This document shows, in pieces, positions 43,237-51,371 of a DNA stretch of 64,000 nucleotides. The DNA comes from an uncultured Eubacterium sp. (lineage in GTDB: Bacteria > Bacillota > Clostridia > Lachnospirales > Lachnospiraceae). The stretch spans positions 3,926 to 67,925 of the forward strand of contig CAKREC010000006.1 of NCBI GenBank assembly GCA_934316925.1, written 5' to 3'. Under the pieces are notes generated by a model. That model was given only the letters and a program-made list of their open reading frames with translations, was not told the origin of the DNA and did no database searches. The translations under genes and the position numbers were made by a program. Each line of letters opens with the position of its first letter. The first letter of the stretch is position 1.

Positions 43237-43815
43237 TTATTTTTTCTTCGTTTTTGCCACAGAATATCCAAATTTTCCCAACTTTTCTCCCAGTTCAAAA
43301 TATTCCCCATGGGAGTAGGCAACCAGTCCCGTCTGGTTGAGTTCAAATTTGCCTGTTTCATTCATGTGCTTTTCGCTGACCTGCACTCCTGTGACTTCTG
43401 CGATAAACATATGATGGCTGCCCAGTTCCCGGACATCCCGCACTTTACATTCGATATTGACCGGACTTTCCTCTATGATCGGGGCATAGGTAAGCGTCTG
43501 TGCCTTGCCCGCCGTCAGTTTCATCTCTTTAAACTTGTCAAGATCACGGCCAGATTTCACACCACACCAGTCGGTCGCATAGGTCAGATCCTTCGTCGTG
43601 AGATTGATCACAAACTCACCGCTGTTCCGGATCATATCGTAGGAATATCGTTCCGGGCGCACCGAAATAGAAACCATCGCCGGATCTGAGCAGATCGTCC
43701 CCGCCCAGGCGATGGTAATAATGTTTTTATTTCCATTTTTATCCCCACAGCTTACCATAACTGCGGGAACCGGGTACAACATATTTCCCGGTTTCCAAAG
43801 TTGTTTCTTTTCCAT
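43237..43815 (-). CDS. Flavin reductase family protein
   Basis: 192 aa FMN-binding split-barrel protein. Marks are PVPAVMVSCGDKNGNKNIITIAWAGTICSDPAMVSISVRPERYS (in outline), FVINLTTKDLTYATDWCG and the end VAYSHGEYFELGEKLG. In Clostridia these proteins often act as flavoredoxin-like electron carriers; substrate unknown. The GTG at 43821 is possible, but the ATG at 43815 has GAGG at 8 nt. It follows the TPR/degenerate-AAA gene by 10 nt. Confidence 0.9.
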   Translation of the reverse strand: MEKKQLWKPGNMLYPVPAVMVSCGDKNGNKNIITIAWAGTICSDPAMVSISVRPERYSYDMIRNSGEFVINLTTKDLTYATDWCGVKSGRDLDKFKEMKLTAGKAQTLTYAPIIEESPVNIECKVRDVRELGSHHMFIAEVTGVQVSEKHMNETGKFELNQTGLVAYSHGEYFELGEKLGKFGYSVAKTKKK

Positions 43816-43825
43816 TTTCACAGCC

Positions 43826-45364
43826 TCACATTCTTACTTTATAATACAGCTGCTCTGCCAGTTCCGGATAATTGGCGAGATAACAATCCATCTCGTCAAA
43901 CGGTCCTGCCAGCATAACCACGATATACTCTCCATGTGTATGCATCAGACGGATCAGATCCTGGGTCGATTTCTCGTTCAGTTCCGCTGCATCGGTGATC
44001 AGCATACAGCCACCGGACAATTTTTCAATCTGCTCATCCAGATTCAGTCCGTTCAACTTTTCTGACGTAATCTTCACAATGCTGCTCGCCTGAAAATATC
44101 CAAGATTGTTCAATTCTTTTGTAATGCGCTTGGCAACCGCCAGCGTGATCCGCTCTTCGCCCCCTGCAAAAACAAAATGTGGTTCCTTGTTGTCGCAGCG
44201 GACATGATGGATCGTATTTTTCAAAGTACGGTATAAGATTCCATGTTCGGAAATGTCCTCCGGCTCTCTCGCCAGCAGATCATCCAGATTTTCAATCGGA
44301 GCTGCTGTCCGAGGCTTGAGATTTTTATTTTTCTTTCCTACGACCGGTTCCGAGACACCCTCAAGTGAAAGCTTCGGCAACGGAGCCGTCTCTTCTAAGA
44401 TCTTATCCAGAGACTTCGTCTGTTCCGGTGTGTCCTCCTGCGGTTCCAGTACAAGCTCAGACTCCGGCGCAGAATCAGGTTCTTCAACCGGTTCTTCTGT
44501 AGAAGCTTCCTCTTCCAATGCTTCTTCCTCGACCGGTTCCTGCGTCGGAACCGGCTCCTCCGGTTCTTTTGTTTCGGTTATATCATCAATTTCTTCCGGT
44601 TCTGTTACCTCTTCTTCTGTCACATCTTCCGGCTCCACAACATCAACCGGCTGCTGTTCCTCTTTCTTTTCCTCTTCGTCATCATCTGAGAGTTCTGTGA
44701 CGCGCACCGGCGCCGCCGCATAGTAAATACGTTCTTCTTTTTCCACAAATTCCGGCTCCGGAATGCCCTCTTCTTTTGGCTGCTGCCAGTCCGGAGATTC
44801 CAGCCGTGCCTGTAATTCAACCGCCTTGTCAATGATCGGTCCCTCTCCAAACCACAACTGCAAATCCTTGCACTCACGGATCGCATCTTCTCTGCGGCCG
44901 TCATACTCATACAGACGAGCCAGCTGGTAACCCCACTCCTCTGTATATTCTTCTTTCTTAAGTTCTTCCAATATCTGGATCAGGGAATTTCTGCTCTCGC
45001 CTTCCGCCCGCGCCAGAAGATAGCGGAGTTCAAATGTCGTAAGCGTAGCTTCCCCTGAAAATTCATAGGCAAGGAACAGCTCTCTCGCTTCTTTCATATC
45101 GCCCATCCGCAGTACCAGACGAAGAAGTTTCTCCAGAACATGGCGTGACTTTGTGCGATTGTAAATGATAAAATAGATTTCTTTTTTCTTCTCCATGCGT
45201 TCTGCTTTTTCATAAAGATCCGCATAAAGATACAAATCTTCCACCGATTCCACCTGCGCCAATGGCAGTGTGTCAATAAGCTCTAATGCCGTTGTGAACT
45301 GATTGTCCGCCACATAATCACGGATCTGTCTGCAACGCCGTATTATCTCGCGTCTTTTTCCCAT
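43826..45364 (-). CDS. TPR protein with acidic linker and degenerate SpoVK-like AAA domain
   Basis: 512 aa. Residues 1-190 form TPR-like helices (TALELIDTLPLAQVESVEDLYLYADLYEKAERMEKKK in outline). Residues about 210-330 are a Glu/Pro/Thr/Val-rich linker. Residues about 380-512 align in shape with CbbX/SpoVK AAA domains (FVFAGGEERITLAVAKRI, KLSGGCMLITDAAEL, VVMLAGPFDEMDCYLANYPELAEQLY) but the Walker A has no GK[T/S] and the Walker B reads LITDAA instead of LFIDEA. It is therefore probably a non-hydrolysing AAA-like protein. It overlaps the cNMP-domain gene by 22 nt. Confidence 0.85.
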   Translation of the reverse strand: MGKRREIIRRCRQIRDYVADNQFTTALELIDTLPLAQVESVEDLYLYADLYEKAERMEKKKEIYFIIYNRTKSRHVLEKLLRLVLRMGDMKEARELFLAYEFSGEATLTTFELRYLLARAEGESRNSLIQILEELKKEEYTEEWGYQLARLYEYDGRREDAIRECKDLQLWFGEGPIIDKAVELQARLESPDWQQPKEEGIPEPEFVEKEERIYYAAAPVRVTELSDDDEEEKKEEQQPVDVVEPEDVTEEEVTEPEEIDDITETKEPEEPVPTQEPVEEEALEEEASTEEPVEEPDSAPESELVLEPQEDTPEQTKSLDKILEETAPLPKLSLEGVSEPVVGKKNKNLKPRTAAPIENLDDLLAREPEDISEHGILYRTLKNTIHHVRCDNKEPHFVFAGGEERITLAVAKRITKELNNLGYFQASSIVKITSEKLNGLNLDEQIEKLSGGCMLITDAAELNEKSTQDLIRLMHTHGEYIVVMLAGPFDEMDCYLANYPELAEQLYYKVRM

Positions 45365-47589
45365 TTCATAAGCTCCTTCGTCTGCTCAACTTCATCTGGT
45401 ACATCGAATCCCTGTTTTTTGTATTTCTGAACAACGCCCGCGAATTCCTTCTGTCTTTTTGCCGACTCAACACGATATCTACGGGAAGCCTCCTGAAAAG
45501 CATTCTGCTCCCGAAGAGATTCCTCCATCGCCGGCTCAAACGGGCAGTATGTATAAAGGATCTCCCTGGCAACCCGGTTCAGACGCATCGCGCCGGTAAC
45601 TTCTCTGGTAAGCCAGTCCTGATAATCCTTAATAAAAACCTGCGCATGACGATTGCTGCACTGTTGCAGCTGCGCACGTACCTTTTCTTTTTTCTCCGGT
45701 GATAAATTGTTGTTTTTCTTGTAAAACTGTAAGTAGTCCGTGTACTCCGCTGTCAATGACGGATAACGGTAATTGTTCCAGTATACACCCATCTCGGAAC
45801 GGCATTTCTCCCAGCGGAAATGTCCCATCAGCTGCAGCACTTCCTGCTGCACATCTCTCTCGGAAAAGATCGGCATCAGCATACGTCCATGACTTCTCTT
45901 CTGATTGCCCTCCATATCCTGCCAAAGCAGGCTGCGGCTTCCGTATACCGGGAATAAAATGAAATCTGGCGTGTGACGGCTTACGACTGGAAAACGGTTG
46001 ATCCCAACTTCTTCCAACGAAACAAAATGTTCCCGATAGAAAATGGTAAAATCGATCTTCTCCCATTTTTTCACAGCTTCATTGATCTTGGCACTCGTAA
46101 CGACTGCCTGATCCAGCTTGGACATAATTCCCTCTGAGCACAAAACCGGAACGAACGAAGATAAATTTCCATTCAAAAGACGGTCTGCATAAGTCAATAA
46201 ATTCTCAACTTCAAATGCAACCGGATCTCCTTCTTTGAATCCCTGCTCATATTCATCCTTTGACGGCTGTTTCGTGCCATCGGCAATCTTGCGCAGCCAC
46301 TGTGGCATCGTATATACCGCGCAGTCCGTGTCCTCGCTTCCGATCGCCGGCAATACCGACAACGTCTGCAATTCACGCTGTGTTAAAAGTTCTTCACTCA
46401 CATATCCATACTGCAGGAAAAATTGAACTGCCAACGGCGGATTGCTGTCTGTAAAACTCTTCTTGATCGTCGCCAAATATACTTCAAAAAAACGCGCGGA
46501 TAACGCCTTGCGAAAAGCAAGTGCTTCTTTGGTCCTCGCAAATTTATCCGTTGTGGAAATAAACTGCTCCATCAGATTGCGAAATTCATCTGCTACATCT
46601 GCCGGAACCGATGAATACTCCAAAATCTGTGTCAGTGAATCATTGAGCACCGAAAGGTCTTCCTTCTCATATGCCTGCAGACTTCCCGTGTCATCCGATA
46701 ACAACGCAAAGTAGATCTCTTCCATCCACTGCCGGTTGATGTCTACCGATATGCCACAGATCTCATGCAGCATGTCCTCTGCAAAATCAATATTGCTGAC
46801 CATCGAATCCAGCATATCGCCCAGTCCGCTTTCGGAAGTCCCCTGCTGTTTCAGACGCAGTGCCATCTTGCCCACAAAGGCAAATAAATTTTTCTCATCG
46901 AGGATCATGCCGCGCAAATACCGCTGCATCCACTCACTGTAATAGCGGCATCCATCCAACAAAGCCGGAAACAGTTCCATCTGCTCTTTGCAGTGCCGAA
47001 GCGCCACAATACTGCTGCCACAAAAATAATTCTTCTGTACTTCCAATGGAAGTTTGCTGCTCGCAACATAATAGGAAACCAGCTCCGGCAACGTGTATGC
47101 CTGGCTCTCGCCCTCCCGGATCCTCTCAAGAGATGAAATCTTCTCCGGAATAATGCCATATTGCTGTCCCTGTTGCATATACAGTGCATACGTCGTATCA
47201 ATAAACTCGCCGATCTGTCTGACACCGTCCTGCAGCTTCACAAATTTCTGATATAAATCTGCAATAAAAAAATTCAGCGACGTAACATACAGTCCCCGAT
47301 ACTGTTTTTGCTGTTCTAAAACCTTCTCTGCCTGCTCCCACTTACTGATCGGCAACCGACAGATCATCGTATCTTCCAGCGCTTTATAAGAAAAGGAATG
47401 CACAGAACGAGTCAAATCGTACATTCCCAAAAAGTTTCCTGATCCTAATGTCAGCCGGATTCCCTTTGCTGCCAGCTGAACCTGTCCTTTCAACACTAAC
47501 GCAACGCTCTGCACCGGCTCTTCTTCCCGAAAGATCACCGTTCCCTTTGGAATGTGCTCCGTTCCGTTCATATTAAGGTTCTCCGCCAT
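45343..47589 (-). CDS. Cyclic-nucleotide-binding-domain protein, otherwise unknown
   Basis: 748 aa. Residues about 10-110 form a CAP/cNMP beta-roll (IPKGTVIFREEEPVQSVALVLKGQVQLAAK, LGSGNFLGMYDLTR in outline) but I see no helix-turn-helix, so it is not a CRP-type regulator. The remaining 600 residues are helical and unassigned, with a charged C-terminal coiled coil (YRVESAKRQKEFAGVVQKYKKQ). No membrane segment. GTG at 47598 is possible; ATG at 47589 has GAGG at 8 nt. It is coupled to the TPR/degenerate AAA gene, so the pair likely forms one complex. Confidence 0.85.
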   Translation of the reverse strand: MAENLNMNGTEHIPKGTVIFREEEPVQSVALVLKGQVQLAAKGIRLTLGSGNFLGMYDLTRSVHSFSYKALEDTMICRLPISKWEQAEKVLEQQKQYRGLYVTSLNFFIADLYQKFVKLQDGVRQIGEFIDTTYALYMQQGQQYGIIPEKISSLERIREGESQAYTLPELVSYYVASSKLPLEVQKNYFCGSSIVALRHCKEQMELFPALLDGCRYYSEWMQRYLRGMILDEKNLFAFVGKMALRLKQQGTSESGLGDMLDSMVSNIDFAEDMLHEICGISVDINRQWMEEIYFALLSDDTGSLQAYEKEDLSVLNDSLTQILEYSSVPADVADEFRNLMEQFISTTDKFARTKEALAFRKALSARFFEVYLATIKKSFTDSNPPLAVQFFLQYGYVSEELLTQRELQTLSVLPAIGSEDTDCAVYTMPQWLRKIADGTKQPSKDEYEQGFKEGDPVAFEVENLLTYADRLLNGNLSSFVPVLCSEGIMSKLDQAVVTSAKINEAVKKWEKIDFTIFYREHFVSLEEVGINRFPVVSRHTPDFILFPVYGSRSLLWQDMEGNQKRSHGRMLMPIFSERDVQQEVLQLMGHFRWEKCRSEMGVYWNNYRYPSLTAEYTDYLQFYKKNNNLSPEKKEKVRAQLQQCSNRHAQVFIKDYQDWLTREVTGAMRLNRVAREILYTYCPFEPAMEESLREQNAFQEASRRYRVESAKRQKEFAGVVQKYKKQGFDVPDEVEQTKELMKWEKDAR

Positions 47590-47657
47590 CCACGTCACCT
47601 CAATACTTCCTAATTCTATAGCGAATCAATAGTTCCCATACAAATCTATAACTAAAT

Positions 47658-47920
47658 CCGTGCGCCCCACGTCGAATCCATCTTCAAAGACGTTACCTCA
47701 GCAGTTAACTCGGCTCAGGCTGCCTTGCGTCACACAAAAGGATTTGCTTAGTGCTGCTTCATTCCTGACCTGACACGGTTCACAAGCTTCTGTTGCACAA
47801 GACCCAAGCGTCTACGCCACTTACTGCGGGCGGCTCTTCGTCAAAAGACCCTCAATGGGACAACACCCCTGCTATAGCGGATTGCAGGTGTAGGGCACCG
47901 CTAACTCCCCGGCTGCACGG
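47658..47920 (-). ncRNA. ffs: Signal recognition particle RNA, large Gram-positive type
   Basis: The conserved domain IV is plain on the minus strand: GTGTCAGGTCAGGAATGAAG then CAGCACTAAG, which binds Ffh. The 5' end CCGTGC pairs with the 3' GCACGG, closing a molecule of about 263 nt, the size of the Bacillus/Clostridium scRNA with Alu and S domains. The Alu-like start (GCCGGGGAGTTAGCGGTGCC) is also seen. It directs membrane protein targeting with Ffh and FtsY. The 414-bp gap between coding genes at 47590-48013 is filled by this gene and its promoter. Confidence 0.96.
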
Positions 47921-47942
47921 AAATCTTAACATATTCTTATTG

Positions 47943-47971
47943 ATTATATCTTTTTTTCGCTTTTCTGTCAA
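47943..47971 (-). promoter_or_regulatory. Promoter of the SRP RNA
   Basis: Perfect minus-strand consensus: -35 TTGACA at 47966-47971, 17-nt spacer, -10 TATAAT at 47943-47948. Transcription would start about 15 nt before the mature 5' end, implying 5' processing. Confidence 0.92.
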
Positions 47972-48013
47972 CTTCATTCATAAATCGAAGCCGCTCTTAT
48001 TAAAGCTGCTCGA

Positions 48014-48649
48014 TCATCTTAAAATCCGCCCTTCTCCAACAATTTCTTTATCATTAAAAATCACAAATTTCTCTGCTTTCTCCCATGGCGTTTTCCCCTC
48101 GCTGTCTGCCTTCCATAAATCTTCTGAGATTATTTTTACTTTTGCTTTTCTCCAAAACAGGCTTCCTCTTTTATGCAGTCTCACACATACAGTCTGACTG
48201 ACAGGTTTGCCAGTTTCATCCAAAAAGCACACCGGAAAGATCATGTTGTCAATGATGCGGAGTTTTGCCAGGCCAACTCCTCCCTCTTTCGCAGAGTACC
48301 ATCTTATGTTCGCACGACCTATACTTCTTTCCTTTTGGCGTGGTCTGGTTTGAATGCGTCTCATCGGATAGTGAGACGCATTGCAAGATACATACAAAAC
48401 CAAGGGCAAGACTCCAAAAAAATAATAGTGTCGCAATTCTCCCGGATTCCCCCAAAACCAACAATATAACACGGATATAAGGCCAACAAGCGCCAGTATG
48501 ACCGTTGCAGGTCTCACAAGATCAAATTTAGATTTTTTTTTACATTTTTTGCATTGCTTTTTCCACCTGTATGTTCTCTCATCCACAAACTCTAATGTTT
48601 CACAACCACACCACGGACAATAAAGCTGGTATATTATTTTACATTTCAC
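48014..48649 (-). CDS. Zinc-ribbon membrane protein, unknown
   Basis: About 211 aa. An N-terminal zinc ribbon (LYCPWCGCETLEF ... KQCKKCKKK, CxxC twice), two membrane segments (about residues 46-64 and 70-88) and a strand-rich C-terminal domain (KLRIIDNMIFPVCFLDETGKPVSQ in outline). The likely start is GTG at 48649, overlapping the tadA stop as GTGA; reading can extend to 48709 inside tadA. No known family. Being coupled to tadA may only reflect dense packing. Confidence 0.7.
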   Translation of the reverse strand: MKCKIIYQLYCPWCGCETLEFVDERTYRWKKQCKKCKKKSKFDLVRPATVILALVGLISVLYCWFWGNPGELRHYYFFGVLPLVLYVSCNASHYPMRRIQTRPRQKERSIGRANIRWYSAKEGGVGLAKLRIIDNMIFPVCFLDETGKPVSQTVCVRLHKRGSLFWRKAKVKIISEDLWKADSEGKTPWEKAEKFVIFNDKEIVGEGRILR

Positions 48650-49116
48650 TTTTCTCTCTTCCTTTTCTCCCGTAATTCCCTGAAAAATCCCGTCATCAGC
48701 TGGCTGCATTCCTGCTGCATTACCCCGGTAACAATCTCAACCTGATGATTGAATCCCGGTGTCTGAAGCAGATTGCAGACCGAGCCGGCACATCCTGCTT
48801 TTGGATTCATACTTCCGATCACAACTTTTGGTATACGGGCTTGTACAATCGCACCCGCACACATCGGACACGGCTCAAGTGTAACATACATCGTACACTC
48901 TTCCAGCCGCCAGTCTCCCAGCACGCGACTTGCTTTATTGATCGCAATCACTTCTGCATGTGCCAGCGTATTCTTTTTCCAGTTTCTCTTATTATACCCC
49001 CTGGCAATGATCTTTCCCTGATATTCGATCACACAGCCTATCGGTGTTTCTTCGCGGCTATACGCTTTTTTTGCCTGTTTGATAGCCTCTTTCATACATT
49101 TTTCTTCTGTTCCCAT
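48646..49116 (-). CDS. tadA: tRNA-specific adenosine-34 deaminase
   Basis: 156-aa zinc deaminase that converts A34 of tRNA-Arg(ACG) to inosine. Zinc ligands are H53 with catalytic E55 (LAHAEVIAINKA) and C83, C86 (EPCPMCAGAI). Length and the C-terminal FFRELREKRKREK helix are typical. The ATG at 49116 follows a GAGAGAGGAA site that lies inside leader repeat copy A. Confidence 0.96.
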   Translation of the reverse strand: MGTEEKCMKEAIKQAKKAYSREETPIGCVIEYQGKIIARGYNKRNWKKNTLAHAEVIAINKASRVLGDWRLEECTMYVTLEPCPMCAGAIVQARIPKVVIGSMNPKAGCAGSVCNLLQTPGFNHQVEIVTGVMQQECSQLMTGFFRELREKRKREK

Positions 49117-49121
49117 GTGAA

Positions 49122-49178
49122 TTCCTCTCTCATAATATGTATTGCCCCCTCGCTTCCGTTCGGCGGCAGGTCGTCGGA
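49122..49178 (-). repeat. Leader repeat copy A before tadA
   Basis: Minus strand CCGACGACCTGCCGCCGAAC then GGAAGCGAGGGGGCAATACATATTATGAGAGAGGAA (given in two parts), ending 5 nt before the tadA ATG. Core 46 bp (49122-49167) matches copy B with one change; the outer part to 49178 matches copy C. Confidence 0.85.
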
Positions 49179-49209
49179 ACCATCTAAAAATATGACTCCG
49201 TCATATTGG

Positions 49210-49255
49210 TTCCTCTCTCATAATATGTATTGCCCCCTCACTTCCGTTCGGCGGC
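49210..49255 (-). repeat. Leader repeat copy B, tandem with copy A
   Basis: 46 bp, identical to copy A except one C/T change (GAAGTGAG for GAAGCGAG), 88 bp upstream of it. Its ribosome site is followed by ATGACGGAGTCATATTTTTAG-type sequence, a six-codon frame (MTESYF) inside a short palindrome ATATGAC/GTCATAT. It lies 10 bp after the stop of the gene at 49266. Confidence 0.85.
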
Positions 49256-49265
49256 CTACCTTTTA

Positions 49266-50057
49266 TCATTCCGGATCAGCTGGACATGGCTTCAGCCAAT
49301 AGCCAAAATCTCCAATCGTGACTATTTTTTTCTGCGATCCTTTGAATCGCGAAAAGCCGGATCGTCCGGCAAGATACCGATCCCGTCTGTGAAACTGTCC
49401 TGGTACCCCCAGATAAGTCTGTTTGCCATCTCCCACATATAAAAGGTGACGATAATTCAAATATCCCTGCAGTAAAAAGGTATTATTGACCTCATGCCAG
49501 TACGGCATCGGAAGCCTGCCAATATCTTCCGGCATCAGCTGATAACACCATAACATTTCATCATCCTCAAACGGATACATAACTGGAAAATCCGGCGTTT
49601 CTTCAGCGGCTTCTGCCTCTACTTTTTCTACTGTTTCTATTTTCTCTACCTTTCCTGTTTCTTCTGCAACTTCTTGCACTTCCGGTTCTGATTTTTCTTC
49701 AAACGCTGTTTCTTCCTTTCGTTCAAAGACCAGTTGTTCATATTGTACCAGTTCCGAAACCCCTTCGCAAGTTCCCACGGCATTACGCTTGGCATTCCCT
49801 ATGGCAATCCCACAAACTCCCGGAAGTTCCATACCGTTCCAGCTATAATCCCACACTCTTCCGTCCGGGCACAAAACGAGCTCAAAAGGATACCGCTCCT
49901 TGTCCTTCTCCCAGACCAAATAAAAAGGCTCATTCGCCCAGTCGTTATGTTTCATTTCAACATGAAAACTCATGCGGTCATCCCTGCATTCCATTCGTAC
50001 ATATCCAGCCGTCCCTCTGTTATCTCTAAGGTAAATAATATCTCTTTGATAATCCAT
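49266..50057 (-). CDS. Conserved hypothetical protein with acidic linker
   Basis: 263 aa, soluble. N-terminal domain (about 1-110) with strand-rich sequence (MDYQRDIIYLRDNRGTAGYVRMECRDDRMSFHVEM in outline), an acidic Glu/Val/Ala linker (about 112-150) and a C-terminal domain with PYWHEVNNTFLLQGYLNYRHLLY and YLGVPGQFHRRDRYLAGRSGFSRFKG (in outline). The layout resembles uncharacterised Lachnospiraceae proteins; the ending GDFGYWLKPC is characteristic. No function is known to me. Divergent from trpS. Confidence 0.8.
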   Translation of the reverse strand: MDYQRDIIYLRDNRGTAGYVRMECRDDRMSFHVEMKHNDWANEPFYLVWEKDKERYPFELVLCPDGRVWDYSWNGMELPGVCGIAIGNAKRNAVGTCEGVSELVQYEQLVFERKEETAFEEKSEPEVQEVAEETGKVEKIETVEKVEAEAAEETPDFPVMYPFEDDEMLWCYQLMPEDIGRLPMPYWHEVNNTFLLQGYLNYRHLLYVGDGKQTYLGVPGQFHRRDRYLAGRSGFSRFKGSQKKIVTIGDFGYWLKPCPADPE

Positions 50058-50179
50058 ATGATAAACTCCATTTTTTTAGCCTTTTACAATATATGTGTGT
50101 TCCTGGATAAATATGACTTTTTTAATTGCATAAAAACAGACAAATACTATGTTTTGGGCAAACTTCTCTCCCATGTTAT

Positions 50180-50208
50180 TTGACTTTTTTCCGGATTCCC
50201 TTTACAAT
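50180..50208 (+). promoter_or_regulatory. Promoter of trpS
   Basis: -35 TTGACT at 50180-50185, 17-nt spacer, -10 TACAAT at 50203-50208. The remaining leader of about 40 nt is too short for a T-box. Confidence 0.8.
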
Positions 50209-50253
50209 AAAATCATTATGAAAATTTGACTTTCGGAAAGGAATGAAAGTATT

Positions 50254-51297
50254 ATGAAAAAAGTTATTTTAACTGGGGACCGCCCTACCGGCAAACTCCA
50301 TGTAGGTCATTATGTTGGCTCTTTGAAGCGTCGTGTCGAATTGCAGAATTCCGGTGAATACGACGATATTTATATTATGATCGCGGATGCTCAGGCATTG
50401 ACCGACAATGCTGACAACCCAGAGAAAGTTCGCAGCAACATTTCCGAGGTTGCGCTTGATTATATTTCCTGTGGTCTCGACCCGGAAAAATCCAATCTGT
50501 TTGTCCAGTCTTATGTGTCTGAACTTACTGAACTTACTTTTTACTACAGCAACCTGGTTACGGTATCCCGTCTGAAAAGAAACCCTACCGTCAAATCAGA
50601 GATCCAGATGCGTGGATTCAACTCCAGCATTCCTGTTGGTTTCTTTACCTATCCGATCAGCCAGGCAGCCGATATTACCGCTTTTAAAGCAACGACGGTA
50701 CCGGTTGGCGAAGACCAGCTTCCTATGTTAGAGCAGACCAGAGAGATCGTGCGTAGTTTCAACTCCACATACGACGAAGTTCTTGTAGAGCCAAAGGTTC
50801 TTTTGCCGGAGAACGAAGCCTGCATGCGTCTTCCGGGTACTGACGGAAAAGCTAAGATGAGCAAATCTCTGGGCAACTGCATTTATCTTTCCGATGAACC
50901 AGAAGTTATCCGCAAGAAGATCATGAGCATGTATACTGATCCGGATCACATCCGCGTGGAAGATCCCGGCAAATTGGAAGGCAACACGGTATTTACGTAT
51001 CTTGACGCATTCTGCAAGGATGAGATGTTTGCTGAATATCTTCCTGATTACAGCTGCCTGCAGGAATTAAAAGATCACTACACCCGCGGCGGTCTCGGTG
51101 ATGTGAAAGTAAAGAAATTCCTGTATTCCGTATTGATGGAAGAGCTTTCACCGATCCAGGCAAGAAGAAAAGAACTGGAGAAAGATATTCCTGCTATTAT
51201 GGAAATTCTCCGTCAAGGCAGTATCAAAGCCAAAGAAGTTGCTGCCAATACTTTAAGTGAAGTTAAACATGCGATGCGAATTGATTATTTTGATTGA
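50254..51297 (+). CDS. trpS: Tryptophanyl-tRNA synthetase
   Basis: 347-aa class I synthetase charging tRNA-Trp. The HIGH motif appears as [11 protein letters not shown] near residue 15 and KMSKS as [10 protein letters not shown] near residue 206. The GEDQ element ([11 protein letters not shown]) for tRNA/ATP is present. It is monocistronic, with its own promoter and terminator and an AAAGGA site before the ATG. Confidence 0.97.
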   Translation: MKKVILTGDRPTGKLHVGHYVGSLKRRVELQNSGEYDDIYIMIADAQALTDNADNPEKVRSNISEVALDYISCGLDPEKSNLFVQSYVSELTELTFYYSNLVTVSRLKRNPTVKSEIQMRGFNSSIPVGFFTYPISQAADITAFKATTVPVGEDQLPMLEQTREIVRSFNSTYDEVLVEPKVLLPENEACMRLPGTDGKAKMSKSLGNCIYLSDEPEVIRKKIMSMYTDPDHIRVEDPGKLEGNTVFTYLDAFCKDEMFAEYLPDYSCLQELKDHYTRGGLGDVKVKKFLYSVLMEELSPIQARRKELEKDIPAIMEILRQGSIKAKEVAANTLSEVKHAMRIDYFD

Positions 51298-51322
51298 TCG
51301 CTGTTATCCATTTTAAAAGAAA

Positions 51323-51366
51323 AAGAAGTTCTTCGTGAATCAATCTCACGAAGAACTTCTTTTTTT
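51323..51366. terminator. Bidirectional terminator between trpS and the PBP gene
   Basis: AGAAGTTCTTCGTGA-ATCAATC-TCACGAAGAACTTCT with TTTTTT on the plus side and TTTTTCTTTT on the minus side. It can serve both converging genes. Confidence 0.93.
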
Positions 51367-51371
51367 GTTTC

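Noticed and set aside
44253-44723. Ser-rich open frame on the plus strand
   Set aside because: It is the complement of the Glu/Pro-rich linker of the TPR/degenerate AAA gene; low-complexity shadow with no ribosome site.
50058-50253. T-box leader for trpS
   Set aside because: The promoter lies only about 45 bp before the start; there is no room for specifier and antiterminator stems and no T-box sequence.
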